DNA of 35,878 nt from an uncultured Faecalibacterium sp. (GCA_934526125.1 CAKSZU010000014.1:1-35878); one strand, 5' to 3'; shown: positions 26,912 through 35,277, numbered from the stretch's first letter. The notes: a model not told the origin generated them from the letters alone. A program made the numbers and translations.

Positions 26912-27682
26912 ATGCCTTATACACTTGAAGTCTGTGTGGACAGCACGGCCAGTGCGCTGGCCGCAAAAGCAGGCGGAGCCGACCGGCTGGAACTCTGCGC
27001 CGACCTCATCATCGGCGGCACCACCCCCAGTCTGGCGCTGGTGCGGCAGGTCAAGGCAGAGACTGACCTGCCGGTGCGGGCCCTGCTCCGCCCCCGGTTC
27101 GGGGATTTCTGCTACGACTGCTACGAGCTTGACCGGATGGCCCAGTCGGCTGCCGAGCTGGTGGAAGCCGGAGCGGACGGCATCGTCACCGGTGCCCTGA
27201 CCCCGGAGGGGGAACTGGACACGGATGCCCTGCGCCCCATTTACGACGCCGCCCGGGCCGCTGCCAAAGCCGCCGGACGGCCGGTGGCCCTGACCCTTCA
27301 CCGGGCCTTTGACGTCTGCCGCGACCCCTTTGCGGCGCTGGAAGCCGCCCGGGAGCTGGGGCTTTCCACCATCCTCACCAGCGGGCAGGCGGCCAGTGCC
27401 CCTGCCGGAGCTGCCCTGCTGCGGCAGTTGGTGGAGGCCGCCGGGGATACCCTTGAGATCCTGGTAGGTGCCGGAGTCACCCCGGCCAACCTGCCCGCCC
27501 TTGCCGCGCAGACCGGTGCCCGCGCCTTCCATATGTCCGGCAAACAGATGCTGGACAGCCGGATGACCTTCCGGCGGGAGGGTGTCCCCATGGGCCTGCC
27601 CGGCTTCTCGGAGTTCGAGGTCTGGCAGACCAGCGAGACCGCCATCCGGCAGGCCCGCAGAGTTCTGGATCAGCTGAACTGA
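26912..27682 (+). CDS. cutC: CutC family protein
   Basis: A 256-residue TIM-barrel protein of the CutC family. Visible motifs are the N-terminal LEVCVDS, GADRLELCADL, GGTTPS, then LPVRALLRPR.GDF and the C-terminal HMSGK. CutC was named for copper homeostasis in E. coli, but a direct copper role is disputed, and its place behind galK-galT would also fit a sugar-phosphate-related enzyme; neither is shown by sequence. Length is usual. GAAGAGGG precedes the ATG, and the gene ends at a shared terminator, so it is the last gene of the gal operon. Confidence 0.92.
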   Translation: MPYTLEVCVDSTASALAAKAGGADRLELCADLIIGGTTPSLALVRQVKAETDLPVRALLRPRFGDFCYDCYELDRMAQSAAELVEAGADGIVTGALTPEGELDTDALRPIYDAARAAAKAAGRPVALTLHRAFDVCRDPFAALEAARELGLSTILTSGQAASAPAGAALLRQLVEAAGDTLEILVGAGVTPANLPALAAQTGARAFHMSGKQMLDSRMTFRREGVPMGLPGFSEFEVWQTSETAIRQARRVLDQLN

Positions 27683-27695
27683 TTTTTCTGTGTAT

Positions 27696-27740
27696 GCAAA
27701 GACGGTGCCGCTTCGAATTGCAGCGGCACCGTCTTTTTGT
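27696..27740. terminator. Bidirectional terminator between cutC and trhP
   Basis: AAAGACGGTGCCGCT (27698-27712) and AGCGGCACCGTCTTT (27722-27736) form a perfect 15-bp stem with a 9-base loop and T/A flanks on both sides. It closes the converging gal and pcrA operons. Confidence 0.95.
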
Positions 27741-27746
27741 ATCTTC

Positions 27747-28967
27747 TCAGACTTTCCGGCGGAGCAGGCTCATGGGCGGCAGCTCCGGGGTGGGGATGGT
27801 ATATCTCTCCATGGCGTGGGGAGTGGACTCCACATTCTCCCCTGCTTCGTTCCGGATCCACTCCGGGTGCAGGGGGATGCTGCGGCCATCGGGGCAGAGC
27901 GCTTCCAGCGTGTCGCCCAGGCTCCACTTGCCCCGCTGCTGGCAGGAGGCCACACCCTTCTCCCAGCTTTCCACCGTGCCCACGAACTCCCACTCGCGGA
28001 TGTAGGTGGCGCTGTCGGTGGCCTGCTTTGCCTGCTCACGGCCAAAGTAGAAGCCGGGGGAATAATGCCGGTGGCTGGTGCGGGTCAGCTCGGCCAGCAC
28101 CTCGTCGGGCAGCTCGAAGTTGTCGTTGAGGGGGGCGGCCAGATACTGATCCAGTGCCCGGCGGTAGGCCGCGGTGACGCTGGCCACATAATAGAAGGTC
28201 TTGGCCCGGCCCTCGATCTTCAGGCTGTCCACGCCCGCCTTGCAGATCAGGTCCAGGAAGGGGGCGGTACACAGGTCGTTGGCGTTGAGGATGTAGCTGC
28301 CGTTCTCGTTCTCGCCGATCTCGTACAGCTGGCCGGGGCGGGTCTCCTCGCTGAGGTAATACTTCCAGCGGCAGGGCTGGGCGCACTGGCCCCGGTTGGA
28401 GTCCCGGCCGGTCATGTAGTTGGACAGCAGGCACCGGCCCGAAACGCTCATGCACATGGCACCGTGGACAAAGGCCTCGATCTCCAGTTCCGGCGGGGTC
28501 TTGTCGCGAATTATGGCAATGTCCTGCAGGGTCAGCTCCCGGGCCAGCACCACGCGCTTTGCACCCAGATCATAGGCCGCCCGGGCGGCAGCCCAGTTGG
28601 TGATGCCGGTCTGGGTGGACATGTGGATCTCGATCTCCGGCGCATATTGTTTGCAGGCAGCCAGTACGCCCAGGTCCGCCACGATGAAGGCATCCACACC
28701 GGCAGCTGCGGCGGCGCGGATGGCCTCGGGCAGGCGGTCGGCCTCCTCATTGGTGGGCAGGGTGTTCATGGTCAGGTAGACCTTGCGGCCCCGGGCATGG
28801 GCATAGATGACGCCCTCGGCCAGCTGCTCCGGCGTGAAATTGGCCGGAGCAGAACGCATTCCGAATTCCGGCAGGCCGCAGTAAACGGCATCTGCACCAT
28901 AGTTGATGGCATACCGCAGGCGCTCCAGATCGCCCGCGGGGGCCAGCAGTTCCGGGATCTGTAACAT
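27747..28967 (-). CDS. Peptidase U32 family protein, TrhP/YrrO-like tRNA hydroxylation enzyme
   Basis: A 406-residue cytosolic protein of the U32 family. The family signature EAFVHGAMCMSVSGRCLLS (165-183) is complete, with C172, C179, C195 and C199 in position to hold an Fe-S cluster. In E. coli (TrhP) and B. subtilis (YrrN/YrrO) relatives take part in forming 5-hydroxyuridine at the tRNA wobble position using prephenate. That role is inferred here; older labels as collagenase or protease are not supported. AGAGGA lies 8 bases before the ATG at 28967. It is the last gene of the pcrA operon, but 171 bases with two repeat elements separate it from mltG, and I see no clear promoter in that gap. 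Confidence 0.88.
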   Translation of the reverse strand: MLQIPELLAPAGDLERLRYAINYGADAVYCGLPEFGMRSAPANFTPEQLAEGVIYAHARGRKVYLTMNTLPTNEEADRLPEAIRAAAAAGVDAFIVADLGVLAACKQYAPEIEIHMSTQTGITNWAAARAAYDLGAKRVVLARELTLQDIAIIRDKTPPELEIEAFVHGAMCMSVSGRCLLSNYMTGRDSNRGQCAQPCRWKYYLSEETRPGQLYEIGENENGSYILNANDLCTAPFLDLICKAGVDSLKIEGRAKTFYYVASVTAAYRRALDQYLAAPLNDNFELPDEVLAELTRTSHRHYSPGFYFGREQAKQATDSATYIREWEFVGTVESWEKGVASCQQRGKWSLGDTLEALCPDGRSIPLHPEWIRNEAGENVESTPHAMERYTIPTPELPPMSLLRRKV

Positions 28968-28991
28968 AAAATCGTCCTCTCTTTTTCATAG

Positions 28992-29042
28992 CCCTCTCCG
29001 TCATCGCTGACGCGATGCCACCTCTCCCGAAGGGAGAGGCTA
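28992..29042 (+). repeat. Dispersed palindromic repeat, copy A
   Basis: The copy starts CCCTCTCCGTC, passes through GCTGACGC and ends with the hairpin CCTCTCCC-GAA-GGGAGAGG. The same layout is found in copy B on the other strand. I remember similar CTCTC...GGGAGAG elements scattered between genes in gut Clostridia, but the copy number cannot be checked here. Confidence 0.65.
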
Positions 29043-29090
29043 TTCTGCCTCACCGGGCAGGTTTCAGCAAACTCGAATCCGAAGCCGCAA

Positions 29091-29138
29091 TTGGCTCTCC
29101 CTTTGGGAGAGCTGTCTGCGAAGCCGACTGAGAGGGAC
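29091..29138 (-). repeat. Dispersed palindromic repeat, copy B (inverted)
   Basis: Read on the minus strand it starts CCCTCTCAGTC, passes through GGCTTCGCAGAC and ends with the hairpin GCTCTCCC-AAA-GGGAGAGC. It abuts the mltG stop codon and lies in opposite orientation to copy A, 48 bases away. Confidence 0.65.
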
Positions 29139-30266
29139 TTACTTCTTCAAACTCTGATTGACTTCAGCCGCCTTCTGGCAGTTGGCCTGATGTTCGGCAT
29201 AGGTCTTAGCGTAGTAGTAGTGACCGGAAAGATCCGTAACAAAGAAATAGCAGTCCCTGACTTCCTCATCGCACTGAGGTGCCAGAGCAGCCTGGATCGC
29301 GGCAAGGCCCGGGTTCGAGATGGGCCCGGCGGGCAGGCCGGTGCAGGTGTAGGTATCGTAGGCATTCCGGATGTTCTCGGGGATATCCTCCCAGCCGCCA
29401 TAATACGGAGCTACCCAGTTCCAGAGGTAGTTGTTATCCGAATCGCTCTGGACATAGCTGGAGGCGTTGCTCTGGAGCTTGGGATAGGGCGAACCCTCCG
29501 TCAGCCGGTTGCGGAACACCTGCGCCACGTTGGAGTCCTGATCGTTGCCCGCTTCCTCCTGCACGAAGGAGGCCAGCGTGATGACCTGCGGCAGGGTCAG
29601 GTCCTGCTGCTTCAGCTCGTCGTACATCGCATCGGTGAACTGCTGGTCAAAGTGGGCGTAGAAGGTTGCGACATAGTTGTGGACGGTATCGTCCAAGCGG
29701 AAATCGTAGGTATCCGGGAAGAGATACCCCTCGCACTTCATGAAGCGGTCCGGGGCCTCCTCATCCGACGGGACATACTGCCAGAAAGTGTACTCGCTGA
29801 AGTCCCCGGTGTTGGCTTCTTCCAGAAACTCCTCGGCGGTACAGAGGCCCGCCTCCTCCATCTTGCGGGCAATGGCAATGGCCGTTGTGCCCTCCGGGAA
29901 GGTCAGGCGGACGGAATCCGCCTTGGCATACTCCGACAGTGCTTCGATCAGGGCATCGTAGGACATGCCGGGGGTCAGCTCAAACGTGCCGTACTGCAGT
30001 TTTGCGGCCGCATCCTCATGACCGACATACCAGCGGAACAGCCGGGGGAAGCGGATGACACCGGCCTGCCGGAGCCCGGAGGCAATGGTGCCGACGCCGC
30101 TGCCCTGGGCGATCTCCACCGTGACGGTCTCTTTGCCGTCCGTGCCGCTGCCCCGGATCTCCCGCACCGCCAGCAGGGCCCCGACGGCCGCTGCGGCTGC
30201 GAGCAGTACCAGCACCACCAGCAGGATCTTCCACCCTGCGCCTTTTTTCTTATGATGTTTCGCCAT
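29139..30266 (-). CDS. mltG: Endolytic transglycosylase MltG (YceG family)
   Basis: A 375-residue envelope enzyme that cuts nascent peptidoglycan strands. A lysine-rich N-terminus and one helix (about 13-34) anchor it, with the catalytic part outside. The active-site stretch is LASFVQEEAGN, in which E238 aligns with the catalytic Glu of the usual EKE motif and the first Glu is replaced by Gln (Q236). The C-terminal CTGLPAGPISNPG corresponds to the family's GLPPGPI.NPG. AGAGGAG precedes the ATG, and the gene starts 13 bases after the GNAT-like gene. Usual position in Firmicutes is near mreB or greA; placement in a pcrA-thyX-tmk operon is less common in my memory. Confidence 0.93.
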   Translation of the reverse strand: MAKHHKKKGAGWKILLVVLVLLAAAAAVGALLAVREIRGSGTDGKETVTVEIAQGSGVGTIASGLRQAGVIRFPRLFRWYVGHEDAAAKLQYGTFELTPGMSYDALIEALSEYAKADSVRLTFPEGTTAIAIARKMEEAGLCTAEEFLEEANTGDFSEYTFWQYVPSDEEAPDRFMKCEGYLFPDTYDFRLDDTVHNYVATFYAHFDQQFTDAMYDELKQQDLTLPQVITLASFVQEEAGNDQDSNVAQVFRNRLTEGSPYPKLQSNASSYVQSDSDNNYLWNWVAPYYGGWEDIPENIRNAYDTYTCTGLPAGPISNPGLAAIQAALAPQCDEEVRDCYFFVTDLSGHYYYAKTYAEHQANCQKAAEVNQSLKK

Positions 30267-30279
30267 ACACCGCTCCTCT

Positions 30280-31092
30280 TCAGTCCATCATCAGCCGCAT
30301 GTAGCTTTCCGACACATCAAACGGCTCGCCCTCGAACCGGATCAGGCCGTAGTCCTGCCGGGTGCCCTCGCCCAGGAACAGGTTCTGGGCAGCCCCCACA
30401 GTGATGACAGCCTTTTCCACGATGACTTCCTTCTCCCGGGCGGCCTCCATCAGGATCTCGGCGGCGCGGTCATTCTCGGCCATCATCTCCACGAAATAAA
30501 GGGTGTCCTCTTTCCGGAAATAGATGCCGTAGCCCTGCTCACTGGACACGATGGTCGCCCCCCGGGAGTACAGGTCGCAGAGGACCACGCCCATCTGCTC
30601 CGGGGGCAGCTGGACGGTGTCGGGCCAGAAGCGGGCCCGCAGCTCGCAGAGCTTCCGGGCCGTGACCGAGTCGAACTCTGCCTGGCTCCACAGGTTGCGC
30701 TCCACCTCGCGGGGCAGGCAGCGCAGGGCGAATGCCTTCTGGAAGCCCTTGTCCTGCAGCAGGCTGCTCTGGGCCGCATCCGCAGGCACGGACACCACGA
30801 ACCCGGCACCCCGCTGCTTCTGGCTGGCGCACAGGGTATCCACCAGACCCGCCAGGATCAGGCTGCCCTGCCCGCACAGGCCGTAGAGGTAAGCCCCCGG
30901 GCGGCACTGCAGGGTCACCGGCACTGCCAGTGCCACGGCTTCAATATGATCATTTTCCTCCGCCACATAGGTGTTCTGCATCCCGGCAAAGTGTTCCACG
31001 GCATTGCGAACGAACTCCTCCGAGTCGCCCCGCTCCCGCTGCCACAGGGCCAGGACCTCCGTCCAGTCGGACGGCTGCATCAAACGGTACAT
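30280..31092 (-). CDS. GNAT-family acetyltransferase-like protein
   Basis: A 270-residue soluble protein, probably of the GNAT superfamily with a second C-terminal half, as in Eis-like proteins. N-terminal MYRLMQPSDWTEVLALWQRE, YVAEENDHIEAVALAVPV and LVDTLCASQKQRGAGFVVSVPAD follow the order of GNAT strands and the acetyl-CoA loop, though the classical Q/RxxGxG/A motif is weak (QKQRGAG). The rest (from about 140) is unassigned. I start at ATG 31092, since GGAGG stands 11 bases before it; a TTG at 31113 is part of the ribosome binding site region. It is 28 bases after tmk and 13 before mltG. Substrate unknown; whether it still binds acetyl-CoA is doubtful. Confidence 0.65.
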   Translation of the reverse strand: MYRLMQPSDWTEVLALWQRERGDSEEFVRNAVEHFAGMQNTYVAEENDHIEAVALAVPVTLQCRPGAYLYGLCGQGSLILAGLVDTLCASQKQRGAGFVVSVPADAAQSSLLQDKGFQKAFALRCLPREVERNLWSQAEFDSVTARKLCELRARFWPDTVQLPPEQMGVVLCDLYSRGATIVSSEQGYGIYFRKEDTLYFVEMMAENDRAAEILMEAAREKEVIVEKAVITVGAAQNLFLGEGTRQDYGLIRFEGEPFDVSESYMRLMMD

Positions 31093-31120
31093 GAAATAGG
31101 ATTCCTCCTTCAACGATCAA

Positions 31121-31792
31121 TTATCCGAGGATCGAACGGACCAGCTCCCGGACCTCGTTCTGGATCTCCTCGATGCTGCGCATGGTATCCCCTGCGGTGC
31201 AGTGGACAGTATCCCAGCCCAGATGGGCGGCGCAGTACTCGGCCGCCCGGCGGCTGCGGGCCAGATACTCGGTGTCCTTCTCGTGGACATCCTTTTTCGT
31301 CTCGTCGCCGTGGTAGCGGGCGGTCATCAGCCGCTGGCTCACCGCCGGGTCCACCTGCAGGTAGATGACCTTGTCCGGCGCAGGCAGACCCAGAAGATCG
31401 AACTCATAGTCGAACAGCCAGTGCAGGAAGCTCTCCCACTGTTCCGGCGGGAGCTTGGAACACTGGTGTACCGCGTTGGAGGTGGTGTAGCGGTCGGCAA
31501 TGACCACCCCGCCCTCCTCGTAAAAGCGGCCCCAGTCGGTCTTATAGCTGGCGTAGCGGTCCACCGCGTAAAAGCTGGACGCCGCATAGGCGTTGACATC
31601 GTCGGGTTTATCGCCGAACCGCCCGGCCAGATACATCTTTACCAGCGCGCTGGAATCGCTCTCGTAATCCGGGAAGGTGATCTCCCGCACCTGCAGGCCT
31701 TCGGCGGTCAGATGCTCTGCCAGCAGCTTTGCCTGGGTGGCCTTGCCGGAACCGTCCAGCCCTTCCAGCACGATCAGTTTTCCGCAGCTCAT
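31121..31792 (-). CDS. tmk: Thymidylate kinase-like deoxynucleotide kinase
   Basis: A 223-residue P-loop kinase that makes dTDP from dTMP. The Walker A is EGLDGSGKATQ (10-20), with Ala where most members have Thr or Ser. The DRY motif is ADRYTTSNAVHQ (about 99-110), and YLQVDP precedes the lid region (HGDETKKDVHEKD). Length fits. AGGAGG is 7 bases before the ATG at 31792, which overlaps the thyX TGA (ATGA). Together with thyX it supplies dTTP, so coupling makes sense. A more general deoxynucleoside-kinase function cannot be excluded. Confidence 0.88.
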   Translation of the reverse strand: MSCGKLIVLEGLDGSGKATQAKLLAEHLTAEGLQVREITFPDYESDSSALVKMYLAGRFGDKPDDVNAYAASSFYAVDRYASYKTDWGRFYEEGGVVIADRYTTSNAVHQCSKLPPEQWESFLHWLFDYEFDLLGLPAPDKVIYLQVDPAVSQRLMTARYHGDETKKDVHEKDTEYLARSRRAAEYCAAHLGWDTVHCTAGDTMRSIEEIQNEVRELVRSILG

Positions 31793-32568
31793 ACGCCCGC
31801 CTCCTGCCGGATGGCATCATACTTTGCCCGCACCTCGGCGGTCCTGCCGCAGCACATCTTGCCCTCCGGGCAGGGGCCGGACACGCAGGCCGGGCCCGCC
31901 TTGGCAAAGATGTGGGGGGCCACCGGGCAGACCAGCCGGTACATCTCCTCGGCCAGCTGCCGGATCTCCCACTGGGCACGATTGCAGCACCGCAGGTGGA
32001 AGAAGTTCTGCAGGCTGCGGGCATTCATGGTGACCACCATCTTGGTCTCGCAGGCATTGGGCAGCACAAAGCGGGCGTCCTCGTTGGCCTGCTTGGAAGC
32101 CTTGGCCCGGGCCTGCTTTTCCGGCAGACCCTCAGCCATCAGCCGGGCGGTGTGGCCGTCCTCCAGCTTCTTTGCCAGATCCAGATACCGCTTGGCGTCC
32201 TCGTTCATGCTCTCGATGAACGCCTCCTTCGCCTCGGGGATGGCCTCGATCTCAGGGGGGATCACATACCGGAAGTCATCCAGCCGGACATAGCGCTGGC
32301 TCTGGACGCTGAAGGATGCGATGCGGTGGCGGGTGATCTGCGCCAGCAGGGTGCGGCTGACCCCCTCGATGCCAAAGGTGAAGCTGGCATGCTCGATGGG
32401 GCTGGCATGGCCCAGGTCGCTGAGCATGGTCAGGAACTTCGCCGTTTTCTCCTCGGTGAGCCCGTCCAGCAGGTCGGTGATGTGGGCGTCGGAGTAGCAG
32501 AGCTTTGCCGCAGCCGCCACCACCTTTTCCGGCTCCGGGGTATGCGCGATCAATCGGACAGTCATCAT
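31789..32568 (-). CDS. thyX: FAD-dependent thymidylate synthase ThyX
   Basis: A 259-residue flavoenzyme that methylates dUMP to dTMP using methylene-tetrahydrofolate and NADPH. The ThyX signature RHRxxSxSxxSxR is exact at 80-92 (RHRIASFSVQSQR). A catalytic serine/arginine set and C-terminal NFFHLRCCNRAQWEIRQLA (FAD- and substrate-binding) follow. The last 45 residues are cysteine-rich (CPVAPHIF ... CVSGPCPEGKMCCG), a tail seen in clostridial ThyX proteins. It begins 7 bases after pcrA, with its ribosome binding site in the pcrA 3' end, and overlaps tmk. Confidence 0.96.
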   Translation of the reverse strand: MMTVRLIAHTPEPEKVVAAAAKLCYSDAHITDLLDGLTEEKTAKFLTMLSDLGHASPIEHASFTFGIEGVSRTLLAQITRHRIASFSVQSQRYVRLDDFRYVIPPEIEAIPEAKEAFIESMNEDAKRYLDLAKKLEDGHTARLMAEGLPEKQARAKASKQANEDARFVLPNACETKMVVTMNARSLQNFFHLRCCNRAQWEIRQLAEEMYRLVCPVAPHIFAKAGPACVSGPCPEGKMCCGRTAEVRAKYDAIRQEAGV

Positions 32569-32575
32569 AGCTTGC

Positions 32576-35206
32576 TCATTCCTCCGTAATTTTGGTCAGC
32601 GGTGCAAAGTTTGCCATGGTTTTCTTCACACCGACTTTTTCAAAGTTGATCTCCACGATCTGGTCCCCTGCCGCAGGCTTGACGGCCAGGACCTTGCCCC
32701 GGCCAAAGACCTTGTGCTCGACGATGTCTCCCACCTCGTAGTGTTTGGTGCCGTTCTGGGCAGGGCGGGACGGGACCGCGCCGGAAGACTGCGCCGGTCT
32801 TGCCGGTGCCGCAGATGCGGACGGGCGGCCATAGCCTGCCCCGAAGCCGGTGCTGCGGGAAGCGGACCCGCCGCCGTAGCTGCCGGAACCGCCGCGCCCG
32901 GCGTAGGCGGAGCCGAAGCCACCCCGCTCGGGGGCGTTGTATTCCCGGTTCAGGTAACCGCCTCCGGTGCGGCCGCCGTAACTGCTGGTATTGCGGCCCC
33001 AGCCGGAAGCCCCGGAGTAGCCCGAAGCACCGCCGGGGACGGTATCGCTGTAACTGCTGCCCCAGCCCATGGAGGAGCGGCGTTCCAGCGCCGGGCTGCG
33101 GGTCTCCTCGATGTATTCCGGCTCGATCTCGCGCAGAAAGCGGCTGGGCTCATTGCGCTGGGTGCGGCCGTAGAGCATCCGGGAGACGCTGTTGGAGATG
33201 TAGAGTTCCTTCTTGGCACGGGTGATGCCCACATAGGCAAGGCGGCGCTCCTCTTCCAGATCGGCCTCGGAGTACTTGCTCATCTCGCTGGGGAACACAC
33301 CCTCCTCCATGCCGATGAGGAACACATAGGGGAACTCCAGCCCCTTGGCCGAGTGGATGGTCATCAGCACCACCTGATCGGAGCTTTCGTTATAGCTGTC
33401 GATATCGCTGATCAGGGCGATGTCTTCCAGATAGCCCTCCAGCGAGGCCTCTTCACCGTGCTGGTCGCAGTAGTTCTTCACGTTGTTGACCAGCTGGCCC
33501 AGGTTCTGCAGACGGTCGGCGGCATCCTCGTGGCCCTTGGCGGCATCTGCCTCCAGCATAGCCCGGTAGCCGGTCAGTTCAATGACATCCGATGCAAAGG
33601 CGTCCAGCGTCTTTGTTTCCAGCGACTCCTGCAGCTTCTGGTAGATCTGCCAGAACTTCAGCAGGGGCATGATGGCGCGGCTCAGCCGGGCGTACTCGTC
33701 GGCATGGGAGATGATCTCCAGCATGCTGACCCCCTGCTGCGCCGCCAGATCCGCGATGACCTCGATGGTGGTGCTGCCGATCTTCCGGGCAGGCTCGTTG
33801 ATGATGCGGCGCAGGCGCACGTCATCCCGGGGGTTAGCCACGATGGACATATAGGAGTGGATGTCCTTGACTTCCTTGCGGTCGTTGAAGCGCTGGCCGC
33901 CCACGATCTTGTGAGGGATACCGGCCCGGGTGAAATAGCTTTCGATGGGGGCCGACTGGGCATTCATCCGGTAGAGTACCGCGTGGTCGGCCAGATGGCC
34001 GCCCTCTTTCAGGTGCTGGCCGATGATGTCGGCGATGTGCATAGCCTCGTCCTGCTCGTTCTCGGCGGTATAGACCTGCACCTTGTCGCCCTCGCTGTTC
34101 TTCGTCCAGAGGGTCTTGCCCTTGCGCTCGGTGTTGTGCTGGATGACGCAGTTGGCGGCATTGAGGATGTTGGAGGTGGAGCGATAGTTCTGCTCCAGCC
34201 GGATGGTCCGGGTGCCGGGGTAGATCCGCTCGAAGTTGAGGATGTTCTCAATGGTAGCGCCCCGGAACCGGTAGATGCTCTGGTCGTCGTCACCGACAAC
34301 GCAGATATTCTTTTCCGGGCCGGTGAGCAGGCTGACCAGACGGAACTGGGCCACGCTGGTATCCTGATACTCGTCCACCAGCAGGTAGCGGTACTTGTTC
34401 TGGTAGAACTGGCGCACGTCCTCGTGCTCTGCCAGCAGCTGGACGGTCTGATAGATCAGGTCGTCGAAATCGAAGGCACCGGCCTCCTTCAGCTTTTTCT
34501 CATAGGCAGCATAGACTTTGGCCGCCAGCGCCCCCTTGGTGTCGCGGGCCGGGGTGCGCAGAGCCTCCTCCGGGCTGACCAGCTGATCCTTCCAGCGGCT
34601 CATCTGGTTGATAGCGCTCTTCACCGGGAAGAACTTGTCGTCGATGCTCAGCTCCTTGTAGACCGCCTTCATCACCCGCTGGGAGTCATCGGTATCGTAG
34701 ATGGTGAAGCTGCGGGGGTAGCCGATTTCCTCGGCCCAGCGGCGCAGGATGCGAACGCAGGCCGAGTGGAAGGTGGAGGCGAACACCTCGTCCCCCTCTT
34801 CCCCGCCCAGCATGTTCCGCAGGCGCTCCTTCAGCTCCCCGGCCGCCTTGTTGGTAAAGGTGATGGCCATGATGTTCCAGCTGCGGACCGCGTTCTGCCG
34901 CAGCATCCCGTCCAGCCAGGCGGGGGCGTCGGTGCCGGTCATGATGGCCATCTTCAGGGCCTTCACGTCCTCTTCGGTCACCTCCCGGGGGGTCCACCCG
35001 GAGCCATGGACCGAGCCGAACCGGATCAGGTTCGCGATCCGGTTGACCAGCACGGTGGTCTTGCCGCTGCCCGCACCGGCCAGGATCAGCAGCGGGCCGT
35101 CGGTGGTGAACACCGCCTTGCGCTGCATCTCGTTCAGGCGGCCGAACTGTTTTTCGATATAGGTATCGCGCAGTGCGCAGAATTCCTGTTGAAGACTTGC
35201 TGCCAT
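32576..35206 (-). CDS. pcrA: UvrD/PcrA-type DNA helicase with a Gly/Ser/Tyr-rich linker
   Basis: An 876-residue superfamily 1A helicase for DNA repair and removal of stalled transcription complexes. Motif I is AGAGSGKTT (43-51), then ITFTNKAA, LLVDEYQDTS, GDDDQSIYRFRGA, LEQNYRST, MTIHSAKGLEF and YVGITRAKKELYI. Two features are odd: about 40 extra residues between the first helix and motif Ia (VHGSGWTPREVTEED ...), and a linker of about 118 residues (704-821) rich in Gly, Ser, Tyr and Arg before the C-terminal PcrA tail. That tail (HYEVGDIVEHKVFGRGKV..., 822-876) is the Tudor-like part that contacts RNA polymerase in PcrA. Start chosen at ATG 35206 (AGGTG upstream); a GTG at 35239 has no ribosome binding site. 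First gene of its operon. Confidence 0.94.
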   Translation of the reverse strand: MAASLQQEFCALRDTYIEKQFGRLNEMQRKAVFTTDGPLLILAGAGSGKTTVLVNRIANLIRFGSVHGSGWTPREVTEEDVKALKMAIMTGTDAPAWLDGMLRQNAVRSWNIMAITFTNKAAGELKERLRNMLGGEEGDEVFASTFHSACVRILRRWAEEIGYPRSFTIYDTDDSQRVMKAVYKELSIDDKFFPVKSAINQMSRWKDQLVSPEEALRTPARDTKGALAAKVYAAYEKKLKEAGAFDFDDLIYQTVQLLAEHEDVRQFYQNKYRYLLVDEYQDTSVAQFRLVSLLTGPEKNICVVGDDDQSIYRFRGATIENILNFERIYPGTRTIRLEQNYRSTSNILNAANCVIQHNTERKGKTLWTKNSEGDKVQVYTAENEQDEAMHIADIIGQHLKEGGHLADHAVLYRMNAQSAPIESYFTRAGIPHKIVGGQRFNDRKEVKDIHSYMSIVANPRDDVRLRRIINEPARKIGSTTIEVIADLAAQQGVSMLEIISHADEYARLSRAIMPLLKFWQIYQKLQESLETKTLDAFASDVIELTGYRAMLEADAAKGHEDAADRLQNLGQLVNNVKNYCDQHGEEASLEGYLEDIALISDIDSYNESSDQVVLMTIHSAKGLEFPYVFLIGMEEGVFPSEMSKYSEADLEEERRLAYVGITRAKKELYISNSVSRMLYGRTQRNEPSRFLREIEPEYIEETRSPALERRSSMGWGSSYSDTVPGGASGYSGASGWGRNTSSYGGRTGGGYLNREYNAPERGGFGSAYAGRGGSGSYGGGSASRSTGFGAGYGRPSASAAPARPAQSSGAVPSRPAQNGTKHYEVGDIVEHKVFGRGKVLAVKPAAGDQIVEINFEKVGVKKTMANFAPLTKITEE

Positions 35207-35248
35207 TGTTTCACCTGTTCTTTTCCAAGATAAAATCACTTAGAATAT

Positions 35249-35277
35249 AGTATATCACAATTCAAAATGGTTGTACA
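35249..35277 (-). promoter_or_regulatory. Putative promoter of the pcrA operon
   Basis: On the minus strand TGTACA (35272-35277), 17 bases, TATACT (35249-35254). It begins at the T-run of the terminator of the upstream gene and lies about 43 bases before the pcrA start. The -35 box is only a 4/6 match. Confidence 0.6.

Noticed and set aside
28992..29138. CRISPR-like array or insertion sequence ends between mltG and trhP
   Set aside because: Only two diverged, inverted copies with no regular spacers and no transposase gene nearby.
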